This document shows positions 8,975-21,545 of a stretch of DNA of 64,000 nt, one piece after another. The notes beneath the pieces are model-generated. The model was not told where the DNA came from. It did no database searches and was given only the letters and a program-made list of their open reading frames with translations. The position numbers and the translations under genes are program-made. Each line of letters opens with the position of its first letter. Position 1 is the stretch's first letter. This DNA is from Clostridiales bacterium S5-A14a (GTDB lineage Bacteria > Bacillota > Clostridia > Peptostreptococcales > Anaerovoracaceae): NCBI GenBank assembly GCA_000758905.1, contig JRNA01000017.1, positions 1-64,000 of the forward strand, written 5' to 3'.

Positions 8975-9878
8975 ATATATTAATGCATATATAACATTTT
9001 TGAAGAATAAGAAGAAGTCATCACAAAATACGATTGAGGCGTATGTCAGAGATTTATCGGCGTTTGAGTCGTATCTGATTTCGCGTGGGATAACGGATAT
9101 AACAAATGTTGAACAGGAAGATGTTATCGGATTTCTCATGGATATGAAGAAGGACGAACTATCGACTGCAACAATGAATAGAAGGCTCGCGTCAACTAGA
9201 AGTTTCTTTAAATACATGGTTGATAATAACCACATTATAGTTAATCCAGCTTCAAACCTAAAAGCTCCCAAAGTCGTACGCGGCGAGATTGAATATTTAA
9301 CGATTGATGAGGTTGAGGAACTGCTTTCCCTTCCAGATGATAGCCCAAAAGGTATTCGAGATCGTGCAATCCTAGAAGTCCTTTACGGCACCGGTATTTT
9401 GGTCTCTGAACTTGTTGAACTTACTATGAAGGACGTTAACATGCGTATGGGGTTCATCACCTGCAATGGACAACACGGAAAGGCTCGAATAGTACCTCTT
9501 GGTGATTTTGCGAAGGATGCCCTGAAGAATTACCTCAAAAATAGCAGACCTGTTTTCGTTAAGGACAAGGAAGAAAATGATGATTCCATATTCTTTGTCA
9601 ACTTCATGGGAAACGGTTTTACAAGGCAGGGCCTCTGGAAGATAATTAGTTCATACGGCGAGAAATCGAGCATCAACAAAAAACTTACCCTCCAGATTAT
9701 CAGACATTCATTTGCGGTTCACATGATAGAAAACGGTGCGGATCTAAAGACTCTTCAAGAACTGCTTGGCCATGAGGATATTTCAGCTACACAGATTTAT
9801 CTTCAGTTCCGCAAAAATAAGATTAAAGAAGTTTACGACAGAACTCACCCACGTGCAATTTCGCATGATGACAAATAA
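8967..9878 (+). CDS. XerD-like tyrosine recombinase lacking two catalytic residues
   Basis: A 303-residue protein with the XerC/D layout: an N-terminal SAM-like core-binding domain (about residues 1-85, FLKNKKKSSQNTIEAY) and a catalytic domain. Present are Lys172 in GKARIVP, Arg246 in IIRHSFAVH, His269 in ELLGHEDIS and the Tyr278 nucleophile in ATQIYLQF. The first catalytic Arg, normally in LYATGLRVSEL, is Leu145 (LYGTGILVSEL; codon 9399-9401). The His of the HxLRH box is Gln243 (codon 9693-9695). The position beside a NudF gene suggests the xerD locus. Loss of Arg I usually abolishes recombination, so this may be a non-catalytic or altered partner, as seen for XerD-like proteins of streptococci. 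Confidence 0.9.
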   Translation: MNEYINAYITFLKNKKKSSQNTIEAYVRDLSAFESYLISRGITDITNVEQEDVIGFLMDMKKDELSTATMNRRLASTRSFFKYMVDNNHIIVNPASNLKAPKVVRGEIEYLTIDEVEELLSLPDDSPKGIRDRAILEVLYGTGILVSELVELTMKDVNMRMGFITCNGQHGKARIVPLGDFAKDALKNYLKNSRPVFVKDKEENDDSIFFVNFMGNGFTRQGLWKIISSYGEKSSINKKLTLQIIRHSFAVHMIENGADLKTLQELLGHEDISATQIYLQFRKNKIKEVYDRTHPRAISHDDK

Positions 9879-10005
9879 TCGTTTTAAATTCTACCTCTTT
9901 TTGATTTAGAACCTGGTATCAACTTCTCATATTAAATTCTACTTTCAACTGTTTACTAGAAATTACTTTGCTTATTAACGATTATATAAAATTTTCTAAA
10001 AATGA

Positions 10006-10034
10006 TTGCATATAATTTCAGATTAAGTTATAAT
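10006..10034 (+). promoter_or_regulatory. Promoter of the candidate small RNA
   Basis: TTGCAT (10006-10011), a 17-base spacer and a perfect TATAAT (10029-10034) form a strong sigma-A type promoter in the gap between two plus-strand genes. The expected start is near 10041, exactly at the first hairpin. Confidence 0.75.
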
Positions 10035-10040
10035 CGTATT

Positions 10041-10120
10041 GAGATTATCTCCCCTGATAATCTCATCCCAATACCCCTTTTGAACAAAGTAGACTGCTCC
10101 CCTGCGGTCTATTTTGTTAT
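10041..10120 (+). ncRNA. Candidate small RNA with two UCCCCU-loop hairpins
   Basis: The predicted transcript of about 75-80 nt has two hairpins. The first is a perfect 9-bp stem (10041-10049 with 10056-10064) and a 6-nt loop UCCCCU. The second has a stem of up to 15 bp (10083-10097 with 10104-10118, two wobble pairs) with the same UCCCCU loop, and its 3' arm is the U-rich end of a terminator. The linker has another CCCCUUUU. C-rich loops can pair with Shine-Dalgarno sequences, as in RsaE/RoxS-type RNAs. It could instead be a leader of the nuclease gene at 10185. It belongs to no family I recognise. No open reading frame is evident in it. Confidence 0.6.
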
Positions 10121-10184
10121 AAAGCTCAATTTATAAACACCTAATATTAATTGCGGGTATTATTTATTCTGGGAGTTACATTAA

Positions 10185-11234
10185 ATGAAAACAATAAAAC
10201 AAAGTTTCAAACTGGATAGCGATACCCTCAACACGTTGAATTCAAAGCAATTCAAACGGTTTTTTGATGCCAACAAAATATCTGTGTTCGACATCGAAAC
10301 TACGGGTCTTTATCCAAAGCACGACAAAATCATACTCATAGGTTTTGTACATATTATACCTGGCAAGGGCGATGGTGAATTAGTTCAATTTTTCGCAGAG
10401 ACCCCTGAAGACGAAAAAAATATTTTGTTGGCAGCGACACGTGATATCAGCGACAGAGATATGTTAATCACATATAACGGACGTAGTTTCGATATGCCGT
10501 TTCTCTCCACAAGGTGCGAAAAACACGAAATCCCATGCAGAAATATTTTCAATCTTGATCTCTATCAACTAGTTCGCAACTACTCTACTCTCAAGAATGT
10601 TATGGGGAGTTTAAGCCAAAAGAGCATGGAGGTTTTCATGCAGATTGACCACTTGAGGGCGGACGAAATTAGCGGCGGTGAAAGCGTGAATTTGTATAAC
10701 GAATATTTGGAAAACGCCACCACTTCTTTCGGATTCGAGGCCTTGCTGAGCAAAATACTCTTACACAATAAAGACGATGTTCTGCAGCTCACACGACTAA
10801 TAAGCCTTTTAAAATACCTTGATCTAGATGCGGCTGTTCCCAAAATCGGCTTTACAACAAAACATTTGCTTGTCACGGATTATTCTATCTCGAGCACTTT
10901 GTTCAAAATAAATGGCCTTCAAATCAAAGATTTCATTGATTATATCTCATTTCCAAGCCTGGAATTCAGCGGCAAAATCGAGTTTAATGCTCAGAGCGGA
11001 TCTTGGCAGGCAGAATATCCGGTATTTTCAAGAAAAGAAGGAAAATTTGTTGATCTGACAGAATTTGATGGGATTATGACTACAGGGGTAAATAATTATT
11101 TAGCAAATTCATCAGATAATATAATAGATGGCAAATTGATTTTATTTGAGTATAATAAACAAAACAGCATTGATTGCTATAATTTTGCAAGGTTATTTGT
11201 AGATAAAATAAAAGATGAAATAAATCAGAACTAA
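10185..11234 (+). CDS. DEDD ribonuclease H-like exonuclease (YprB type)
   Basis: A 349-residue protein with an N-terminal-to-middle DEDD exonuclease domain. Exo I is VFDIETTGL (about residue 34), Exo II is ITYNGRSFDMPFL and Exo III is HNKDDVLQLTRL; together they supply the acidic metal ligands. The pattern matches the YprB/ribonuclease H-like family of Firmicutes, whose role is poorly known. The last 110 residues have no motif I recognise. GGGAG lies about 9 bases before the ATG. Transcription may be helped or limited by the terminator hairpin at 10083-10120. Confidence 0.8.
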   Translation: MKTIKQSFKLDSDTLNTLNSKQFKRFFDANKISVFDIETTGLYPKHDKIILIGFVHIIPGKGDGELVQFFAETPEDEKNILLAATRDISDRDMLITYNGRSFDMPFLSTRCEKHEIPCRNIFNLDLYQLVRNYSTLKNVMGSLSQKSMEVFMQIDHLRADEISGGESVNLYNEYLENATTSFGFEALLSKILLHNKDDVLQLTRLISLLKYLDLDAAVPKIGFTTKHLLVTDYSISSTLFKINGLQIKDFIDYISFPSLEFSGKIEFNAQSGSWQAEYPVFSRKEGKFVDLTEFDGIMTTGVNNYLANSSDNIIDGKLILFEYNKQNSIDCYNFARLFVDKIKDEINQN

Positions 11235-11239
11235 AAAAA

Positions 11240-11353
11240 CAATAAAAAAGCTATAACTCGTATAGCCAAGAGTAAAACAATAACAATGCTGCAACTCAAG
11301 TAGCCTAAAGCTCAACAATAAAAATGCTGTAACTCACGTAGCCTAAACAAAAG
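11240..11353. repeat. Three tandem 38-bp hairpin repeats
   Basis: Three copies begin at 11240, 11278 and 11316, each exactly 38 bases apart. Each starts CAATAAaaA and carries GCTRYAACTCxxGTAGCC, able to form a 5-6 bp stem. On the minus strand copy 1 is a good terminator (GCTATA/TATAGC stem followed by six T), while copies 2 and 3 pair only with wobbles on the plus strand. A fourth copy at 12354-12387 is the terminator of the rRNA operon. Confidence 0.75.
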
Positions 11354-11355
11354 AA

Positions 11356-11384
11356 AAAGCAGTAAATTATATATATACTGCTTT
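11356..11384 (-). terminator. Terminator of the two-gene unit 11392-12142
   Basis: AAAGCAGT (11356-11363) pairs with ACTGCTTT (11377-11384) around an AT-rich loop. A T-rich run follows on the minus strand. It lies directly after the small membrane protein gene. Confidence 0.6.
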
Positions 11385-11391
11385 AATTTCA

Positions 11392-11613
11392 TTATTTGAA
11401 ACTATTTTCTATCATTAGTTGTACTTGTCCTAATGGAATATTAAATATTATTCCATATATAGACATTCCAAGTAATAATATTGAAATAATAACTCCAATT
11501 CCATAAAGGCAGCCGTTGCTAACCTTAGTTTTTTTGATTTTAATATTTACAAAACTATATATTAGGAATACTGTAAATATAAAAGCCAAAATATAATTTG
11601 GTAACATATGCAT
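11392..11613 (-). CDS. Small two-helix membrane protein, unknown
   Basis: A 73-residue hydrophobic protein. Two membrane segments are visible, at about residues 6-23 (YILAFIFTVFLIYSF) and 40-59 (GIGVIISILLLGMSIYGI), separated by a short basic loop (KIKKTKVSNG). I do not recognise the family. It starts 13 bases after the stop of the 171-residue unknown gene and shares its orientation and a downstream terminator, so the two are likely one transcript. AT-rich composition suggests an accessory unit. Confidence 0.5.
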   Translation of the reverse strand: MHMLPNYILAFIFTVFLIYSFVNIKIKKTKVSNGCLYGIGVIISILLLGMSIYGIIFNIPLGQVQLMIENSFK

Positions 11614-11626
11614 AATAAATTACCGT

Positions 11627-12142
11627 TTATTTACAAAATTTATTCCAAAAATCCACCCAGCTATCATGTACTTCTCTTTGGTCAATATAGATAAAAGTAT
11701 CTTCATCATACCAATCATGGTTAACTATATCATCAATAGTCTCAGGAACAAAAAAGTTAAAAAATTCTTTCTTGAATGAACTTCCATACTGTAGATAGTA
11801 TGCACCTACCATCTTTGTAAAATTGGTTTTCTTTACATCTTGTGGTTTATACAAAAGTGCTTCTCCAACCTGATTTAAATCAGGACTTACTTCAAGAAAA
11901 ACTAAGCTTAGATCATCTTCCTTATAGCCAAGTATAAAACTTCTGTATTTATATGAAACAGTACGAAGCACTGCGAAATTCGCACCTCCAATGTCTTCTG
12001 AATAAGCATAAACTATTTTATATTCCGAACCATTATCTACTTGCTTATCAAAGATTTCTCTCATGTGATTTTTGTTTTCATCGCTTTTTACTTTATCTAA
12101 CTCAACTGTTTCTTTGCCACCAAATAAATTAAACAAGCCCAT
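11627..12142 (-). CDS. Hypothetical protein, 171 residues
   Basis: A soluble acidic protein with no signal peptide. The start at 12142 is chosen because AGGAGA lies 7 bases upstream, inside the longer frame that opens at 12160. It begins MGLFNLFGGKET, a pattern seen in several small uncharacterised immunity-like or phage-neighbour proteins, and has many aromatic residues in the C-terminal half (FFNFFVPETIDD, HDWYDEDTFIYID, SWVDFWNKF). I cannot assign a family. It is followed closely by the small membrane protein gene. Confidence 0.6.
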   Translation of the reverse strand: MGLFNLFGGKETVELDKVKSDENKNHMREIFDKQVDNGSEYKIVYAYSEDIGGANFAVLRTVSYKYRSFILGYKEDDLSLVFLEVSPDLNQVGEALLYKPQDVKKTNFTKMVGAYYLQYGSSFKKEFFNFFVPETIDDIVNHDWYDEDTFIYIDQREVHDSWVDFWNKFCK

Positions 12143-12353
12143 TTTATTATCTCCTATCATAATTTTATTATTTTTATAATTTATATTATAGTTTTATTTT
12201 TTGAATTTACAACCCTAAATTGACAAAATTTTTTAAAAATTCTTTTAATCAGATATTAAAATTTCAATCTTCACGGCGGTTTTTATCAACTCTTTTTGTC
12301 ATATAAGCCTAAAAAATCAAAGCCTCACGTAAAAACATGGGGTTTTGGATATA

Positions 12354-12387
12354 CAATAAAAAAGGCTGTAACTTATGTAGCTACAGC
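12354..12387 (-). terminator. Terminator of the rRNA operon
   Basis: GCTGTA (12365-12370) pairs with TACAGC (12382-12387), and an A-tract at 12355-12363 reads as a T-tract on the minus strand. It follows tRNA-Leu by about 20 bases. Its sequence is a copy of the 38-bp repeat at 11240-11353. The remainder of 12143-12406 shows no other feature. Confidence 0.7.
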
Positions 12388-12406
12388 ATTTAAAATTTCT
12401 CGTTAT

Positions 12407-12489
12407 TGGTGCGCGACAAGGGACTTGAACCCCTACGGTCTCCCGCTAGAACCTAAATCTAGTGCGTCTGCCAATTCCGCCAGTCGCGC
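12407..12489 (-). tRNA. tRNA-Leu (anticodon UAG)
   Basis: The cloverleaf is complete: acceptor stem GCGCGAC/GTCGCGC, an extra-long variable arm as expected for Leu, and anticodon stem CTAGA/TCTAG around TTTAGGT. CCA (12407-12409) is encoded. It is the last gene of the rRNA operon. Confidence 0.95.
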
Positions 12490-12493
12490 AAAA

Positions 12494-12568
12494 TGGTGAC
12501 TCCACCGAGAATCGAACTCGGGTTACCGCCGTGAAAGGGCGGTGTCTTGACCGCTTGACCATGGAGCC
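12494..12568 (-). tRNA. tRNA-Glu (anticodon UUC)
   Basis: A 75-base cloverleaf with encoded CCA. The anticodon stem ACCGCC/GGCGGT surrounds CTTTCAC, giving UUC. It lies 4 bases upstream of tRNA-Leu in the transcript and just after 5S rRNA. Confidence 0.95.
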
Positions 12569-12579
12569 ATAATAACAAA

Positions 12580-12694
12580 CCGGCAACGACCCGCTTTCCC
12601 AGGCAGTCACCCACCAAGTATCATAGGCGCTAAGGAGCTTAACTTCTGTGTTCGAGATGGGAACAGGTGTGACCTCCTTGCTATTGTCACCGGA
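12580..12694 (-). rRNA. 5S ribosomal RNA
   Basis: About 115 bases. The complementary strand shows the typical 5S sequence, including the GTTCGAGATGGGAACAGGTG block and the CACCCACC element, between 23S rRNA and tRNA-Glu. Ends are approximate to a few bases. Confidence 0.92.
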
Positions 12695-12755
12695 TTTGTA
12701 AGAAAGTACTCTAAGTACTCTCAATCCTAAATAATGTGCATCTAACCTTAACCAT

Positions 12756-15633
<2,878 letters not shown>

Positions 15634-15884
15634 TATTCTAAATCATCTCTCGACAACCTAGTTTTAGCACCTAACCTAGCGTAGTTAGGATTTTACTATT
15701 GCTATTTACTCTTTTCAGTAAATGGCTTTTATTTTCTGGTTTTCTCGGTTGAAATCGTTCCCTTGCAATTTCTTGCTTAGTTTTGCTATCTTTTCTGATA
15801 ACCTCGATTTCTCGTTTTCTTTTGTTTTGAAAATTTGTGATACACATTATTCAGTTTTCAAAGTACTTCCCCTCTTCCAAGGGT

Positions 15885-15961
<77 letters not shown>

Positions 15962-15992
15962 ATAAAACTCATAGTGCAAAAGACTTAAGTCT

Positions 15993-17513
<1,521 letters not shown>

Positions 17514-17763
17514 TTGTATATTATGGCCGTAGCCTCTAATATCTGTTTGATTAGCTCTAACGCTTTGCGTTTTTGCTTGTTTTCCGTTATTTTTGGAATT
17601 GTCAGAAACCTTTTAAAGTTTCTTACCAATCTTTTTCAGATTGTACTTGGTTTTGAGAATTTCACTTCTCTTTGACTAAGTTTCTTACACTATGAAGTTT
17701 TCAAGGTTCATGGCACTTTTTTACAAGTGCCTTCGCTGGCTGCTTTTGCGGTCAGCGATATAC

Positions 17764-17792
17764 ATTCTACCATCGCTTTACATCATTGTCAA
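17764..17792 (-). promoter_or_regulatory. rRNA promoter P2
   Basis: On the minus strand: perfect TTGACA (17787-17792), 17-base spacer, TAGAAT (17764-17769). It lies about 250 bases ahead of the 16S gene. The 17514-17763 leader is the usual place for box A and RNase III sites; I did not resolve them. Confidence 0.8.
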
Positions 17793-17898
17793 TATCTTTT
17801 TACGTTTTTTTGTAAATCTTTTTGCATTGACTTTGCTTTATTTTTGGGGTCCTCTCTTCCTTCGATTCGAAGCCCCCCCGTTTTGCGACAGCTTGACT

Positions 17899-17927
17899 AT
17901 CTTACCACCTACGAATTCTCTTGTCAA
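17899..17927 (-). promoter_or_regulatory. rRNA promoter P1
   Basis: On the minus strand: perfect TTGACA (17922-17927), 17-base spacer, TAAGAT (17899-17904), 135 bases upstream of P2. Tandem promoters are normal for rRNA operons. Confidence 0.78.
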
Positions 17928-18003
17928 TCACTTTTTTGCTTTAAATGTATTATTTTTTGGATCCTCAATAAAACTTATTGGATACTCCATTTTGGTGCAA
18001 CAA

Positions 18004-18029
18004 AATAACCACCCTTTCGAGTGGCTATT
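18004..18029 (-). terminator. Terminator after the beta-helix surface protein
   Basis: AATAACCAC (18004-18012) pairs with GTGGCTATT (18021-18029) with one wobble. The minus-strand tail is TTGTTG, so the signal is moderate; T-rich sequence also follows on the plus strand. Confidence 0.55.
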
Positions 18030-18049
18030 TTTTATAGTTAGATTTTAAT

Positions 18050-21001
18050 TCAAATGTTCTTTTTCTTTCGCAGTGTATATATTGCTGCAAAAGATGCCGC
18101 CAACAATGCAATGCACAAAATATTCATGCTGCCTGGATCTGATGTGTCTGGTGTAGGCGGTTTTTCTGGCGGTATATAGGTGTTCGTGATATTGAAGCCG
18201 TCTATTTCCGTTGTATATTTATCGACCTTATCCTCGGAAATTGTGTATTTTATTTCCTTGCCATTTTCAAACTTATCGAGGTTTTCAAACATGTATCGCC
18301 AGTTATCTTTTTCGGTTACTTGCTTAGAGGCTATCTTTTCGCCATTTTTAAACAGGTTGACAGTTATAGATTTCGGTCTTATTCCAGCCTTGTTGTTCTT
18401 GTCGTTCCACGTCTTTAAGCCCTCAACTTTTATCTTTTCAGGCTCTTTAGTGTTTGTTACGACAAAACCGTCTTTTACATTTCCCTTTATCTCTGTCTTG
18501 TAGCCCTCGACCTTTTCCTCTGAAATGGTGTATTCGATTAATTTGCCGTTCTCATACTTTTCAAGGTTTTCGAATTTCCACTTCCATCCATCCGATTCAG
18601 TTACTTTCTTGGAGGCTATTTTCTCACCATTCTTCAATAGATTGATGGTTATTTCTTCAGGTCTTATGCCATCCTGGTTTTTCGCATCTTTCCATGTCTT
18701 TGAGCCTTCCACCGTAATTTTCTCTGGTGGCTTCGGGATTGTGTTTTCTAGGTCAATAGTGTAAGTTTTTTCTTTCTCATCCTTGGAAATTTTAGTAATA
18801 GACAAAACATATTTGCCGCTGTTAACTTCTTTAAAATTAATAGGAAGCACATTTTGTGTTTTGTTATCCACAAGAGTGTCTGGATCAGGAAAATCTTCAA
18901 TTGTCTTTGTCCAGTTTTCCTCTTCTGTTAACACAACGTCTTGGACATAATGTTTACCGACATACATCTTTAATGTGATTTTTTCAGGTCTTTTGTTGAT
19001 GTCATCTCCCGTCCATGATTTAACAATTTTGATTTTATATGGTTTATCTTCACCAAATATAAGCTTACCGTTGTTTGTAATAGCCCCACCACTTATACCG
19101 GTTCCTTGGGCCAAATTATTTTTAAATATTGTAGTTGCCACTTGTTCTGCTAGGTTTTTTGATTCTTGCGTAGGAACTGATTTATAAACTAGTTGAGCTC
19201 CTTTTTTCTCTTCTATTACAGTATTGTAAGGAAGTGGTTTGCCAGGATTTTCAGGATTATATCTTGGGGTTTGAGCTTCTTTCGCCCAATTATTATGAAT
19301 ACCTTGGAATGAACCATCTTGGTACCATAATCTATACCCACCACCAAGCATTCTTGAAGCAAGTTTTATTGAAGCCAGTTTTCCTGATGGTTCACCGTAG
19401 TCATATTTGATTATATTTGCAAAGTCATCTCCTGCACCATTATTCACACCACCAGCAAAATTTGGGGCTAAGTTATCATACATAGCTAATCCATTTGTTA
19501 TGTGAATTTCTGTATGGCCATGTGGACAATTCCAAATGCCGCCGCCTTGTCTAGATATTGGTTTATTTTTCCCGCCAACACCAATACCAATCATATAATT
19601 TTCTTTAAAAGAGTTTTCTTTTATCAAGGCTCTATTAATAGTTAACTCACTATTATTATCGTTATAGATGGCTCCACCACCCCAGAAACCATTTGAATTA
19701 TTATTTTCAAATTGTCCAGCATTAATTTGTCCTTTACTTGTATCACCTGTTGCTATGGCTCCGCCACTTTTTAGAGAAGAGTTTTCTACAAAATGACCAC
19801 CATTTATTGTAAAGCTACAAGTATCTAAAAATAGGCCACCACCAAAACCATTTGCTTTATTCTTTGTGAAATTTCCAGCTTCTATTGTGATATCAGAATT
19901 TAATCCAAAAATTCCGCCACCCCAACCTTTATAGTCACCGTTTGTATTCTCAGTTATATTGCCTCCTGTAAACGTCATTTTGGATCTGATGGCAGCAATT
20001 CCACCACCATACTCAGTAGTATTTTGAGAAACCGTACCGCCGTTCATTTCAAAACTACAATTCTCCATAAAAATGGCACCACCATACGAATACCAACTAT
20101 AGATGGCCATATTATTTGTAATTTCTCCATTATTTATTTTGAAATTTGATTTAGCTGAATCTTCTCCCCAAATGCCTATCGCACCACCTTTAAAAAAACC
20201 ATTATTCCCTGATATTTTTCCAAAATTTAAATTAAAATTTCCATTATATACGGTAATTGGAGAATATAAATATCTATCTTTTTCTTTTTTCAAAGCTGAA
20301 GGTTGTGGATTTGGGCTAAATGATGCCTCATTACCACTCACCTCTCCGCCGTTCATAGTGAACGTGCCTGTATTGATAAAAATCGTAGGTCCTTCTAATT
20401 TCGTGTCTGAAATTTTTCCACTATTTAGAGTCAAATTACCTTCTGTTATGATCTGTGCATTGGAAATAGACGGTCCGTCTATGGTAAGGCTTCCACCTTT
20501 ATCAATCTTAAAGCTAGAAAAGCCGATACCCTTTATGCTGTGCGTGCCTTTAAGAATAACATTTTGACCCGACTTTATTTCAATTGTCCGCCCTGCATTG
20601 TCCGCAGTGACATCTGAATCCACCGTTACTGTCTCCGAATTCCCATTCAATCCTGCTGATTCAACATTCTGTTTGAGCTTAAACCATTCGGTCTCACCCG
20701 CAGGACTTTTCTGCGGAGAATTTGCCATTTGGGGTTCCATTGCATTTTCTTGTGCGTCTTCACCCTGAACATCTTCATTCTCGGATGATCCAGTTCCCGG
20801 CACCACCTCATTATCACCATTAGCATTGACAGGCTCAGACGTTTGGTCTGAGTTTATACTATCTCCATTTTGTTCGCTATTTTCCACTCCAGCCTGTGGT
20901 GTGCCTTCCGCAGCATTTTCTTCCGCAAAAATACCAGCCGGCACTATAAATGCAATACTGACGAGTAAAGAAATGCAAATTGCTACTATTTTGTTCTTCA
21001 T
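18050..21001 (-). CDS. Cell-wall-anchored beta-helix/Cna-B surface protein
   Basis: A secreted adhesin-like protein, about 983 residues from the ATG at 21001, which has GGGAGGAG upstream. A signal peptide ends near AGIFAEE. A Glu/Asn-rich linker leads to a long region (about residues 100-600) of repeated GGAI/GGGI turns with FTxNxxNG spacing, typical of right-handed beta-helix (PMP-like) surface proteins. Three Cna-B-like domains follow (each with a VxKxW start and a G/NxI-TNT end), the last two being close repeats. The C terminus has PDTSDPGSM, a hydrophobic helix and RKKK, i.e. a cell-wall sorting signal without LPXTG. A related motif ends the second surface protein at 45439. Confidence 0.85.
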   Translation of the reverse strand: MKNKIVAICISLLVSIAFIVPAGIFAEENAAEGTPQAGVENSEQNGDSINSDQTSEPVNANGDNEVVPGTGSSENEDVQGEDAQENAMEPQMANSPQKSPAGETEWFKLKQNVESAGLNGNSETVTVDSDVTADNAGRTIEIKSGQNVILKGTHSIKGIGFSSFKIDKGGSLTIDGPSISNAQIITEGNLTLNSGKISDTKLEGPTIFINTGTFTMNGGEVSGNEASFSPNPQPSALKKEKDRYLYSPITVYNGNFNLNFGKISGNNGFFKGGAIGIWGEDSAKSNFKINNGEITNNMAIYSWYSYGGAIFMENCSFEMNGGTVSQNTTEYGGGIAAIRSKMTFTGGNITENTNGDYKGWGGGIFGLNSDITIEAGNFTKNKANGFGGGLFLDTCSFTINGGHFVENSSLKSGGAIATGDTSKGQINAGQFENNNSNGFWGGGAIYNDNNSELTINRALIKENSFKENYMIGIGVGGKNKPISRQGGGIWNCPHGHTEIHITNGLAMYDNLAPNFAGGVNNGAGDDFANIIKYDYGEPSGKLASIKLASRMLGGGYRLWYQDGSFQGIHNNWAKEAQTPRYNPENPGKPLPYNTVIEEKKGAQLVYKSVPTQESKNLAEQVATTIFKNNLAQGTGISGGAITNNGKLIFGEDKPYKIKIVKSWTGDDINKRPEKITLKMYVGKHYVQDVVLTEEENWTKTIEDFPDPDTLVDNKTQNVLPINFKEVNSGKYVLSITKISKDEKEKTYTIDLENTIPKPPEKITVEGSKTWKDAKNQDGIRPEEITINLLKNGEKIASKKVTESDGWKWKFENLEKYENGKLIEYTISEEKVEGYKTEIKGNVKDGFVVTNTKEPEKIKVEGLKTWNDKNNKAGIRPKSITVNLFKNGEKIASKQVTEKDNWRYMFENLDKFENGKEIKYTISEDKVDKYTTEIDGFNITNTYIPPEKPPTPDTSDPGSMNILCIALLAASFAAIYTLRKKKNI

Positions 21002-21238
21002 AGGTCTATCTCCTCCCAAACTAATATTTTAATATATAATAAAGTTGTATTTGCATGTTTCAACATATATCAAAAAAAATCAAACACTTTTTAATCCTCA
21101 TATGTATTATCCTATTCTCTTTTTTAAAGCGTTTCAACCATTATTCTGTATTATTTTTTCATATTTTTAAATTATTCGAAATATTTATCCTAAATTTTAA
21201 CGTTATTCCCAATAGTCAATTTCTTTACAACAAAACAG

Positions 21239-21267
21239 TTGTGCCCCAAGCGGGATAATGGTATACT
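21239..21267 (+). promoter_or_regulatory. Promoter ahead of the THF riboswitch
   Basis: TTGTGC (21239-21244), 17 bases, TATACT (21262-21267). The transcript would begin at about 21274, which is the 5' edge of the riboswitch. Upstream, 21020-21238 is AT-rich with nothing else I can name. Confidence 0.6.
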
Positions 21268-21273
21268 GATTGC

Positions 21274-21447
21274 GGTAGAGTAAATATTGTGCGTTAAGTG
21301 TTATGGGATGGGATGTTGCCCATAGACGAAGGCGTGTCCGACAAAAGCAGCTACTTTGCGATTGCAAGCGTTTGCCGAATGCAGATGCTTTGCGAGTACG
21401 AGTATTTTGTTGAACACACTGCGATACAATGTTGCGTCCACTACTAC
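21274..21447 (+). promoter_or_regulatory. Tetrahydrofolate (THF-I) riboswitch with an enlarged arm
   Basis: The conserved core is clear: GGTAGAGTA at the 5' edge, TGCGTTAAGTGT, GGGATGTTG, ACGAAGGCG, and the 3' side TGTTGCGTCC then CTACT closing the first helix. It lies 100 bases upstream of folT, the classic target, and should turn the gene down when folate is plentiful. The aptamer is about 174 nt instead of about 90-100, because a stretch of about 100 nt (21325-21418) containing two related 24-nt units extends one arm. No clear terminator precedes folT, so control of the AAAGGAG ribosome site is likely. Confidence 0.88.
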
Positions 21448-21545
21448 ACCGAAATTTTGATTATATAAGGGGCGTTAATGCGTGAATTCTAATCGTCTTC
21501 TTGAGGTGTAGTTTTTGGAAAGTACACTTGAAAGGAGATTTTTTT

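Noticed and set aside
8967-9878. Integrase of a mobile element
   Set aside because: There are no attachment-site repeats, excisionase or phage genes around it, and the Nudix neighbour points to a chromosomal xerD locus.
10041-10120. PreQ1 or other small known riboswitch
   Set aside because: The hairpins lack the conserved nucleotides of preQ1-I, and the first stem is a simple perfect hairpin; a leader role remains possible but no known aptamer fits.
11240-11343. CRISPR-like array
   Set aside because: The 38-bp units are directly adjacent, with no constant repeat separated by unique spacers, and no cas genes are near.
12446-12724. Minus-strand 92-codon frame
   Set aside because: It spans 5S rRNA, tRNA-Glu and part of tRNA-Leu.
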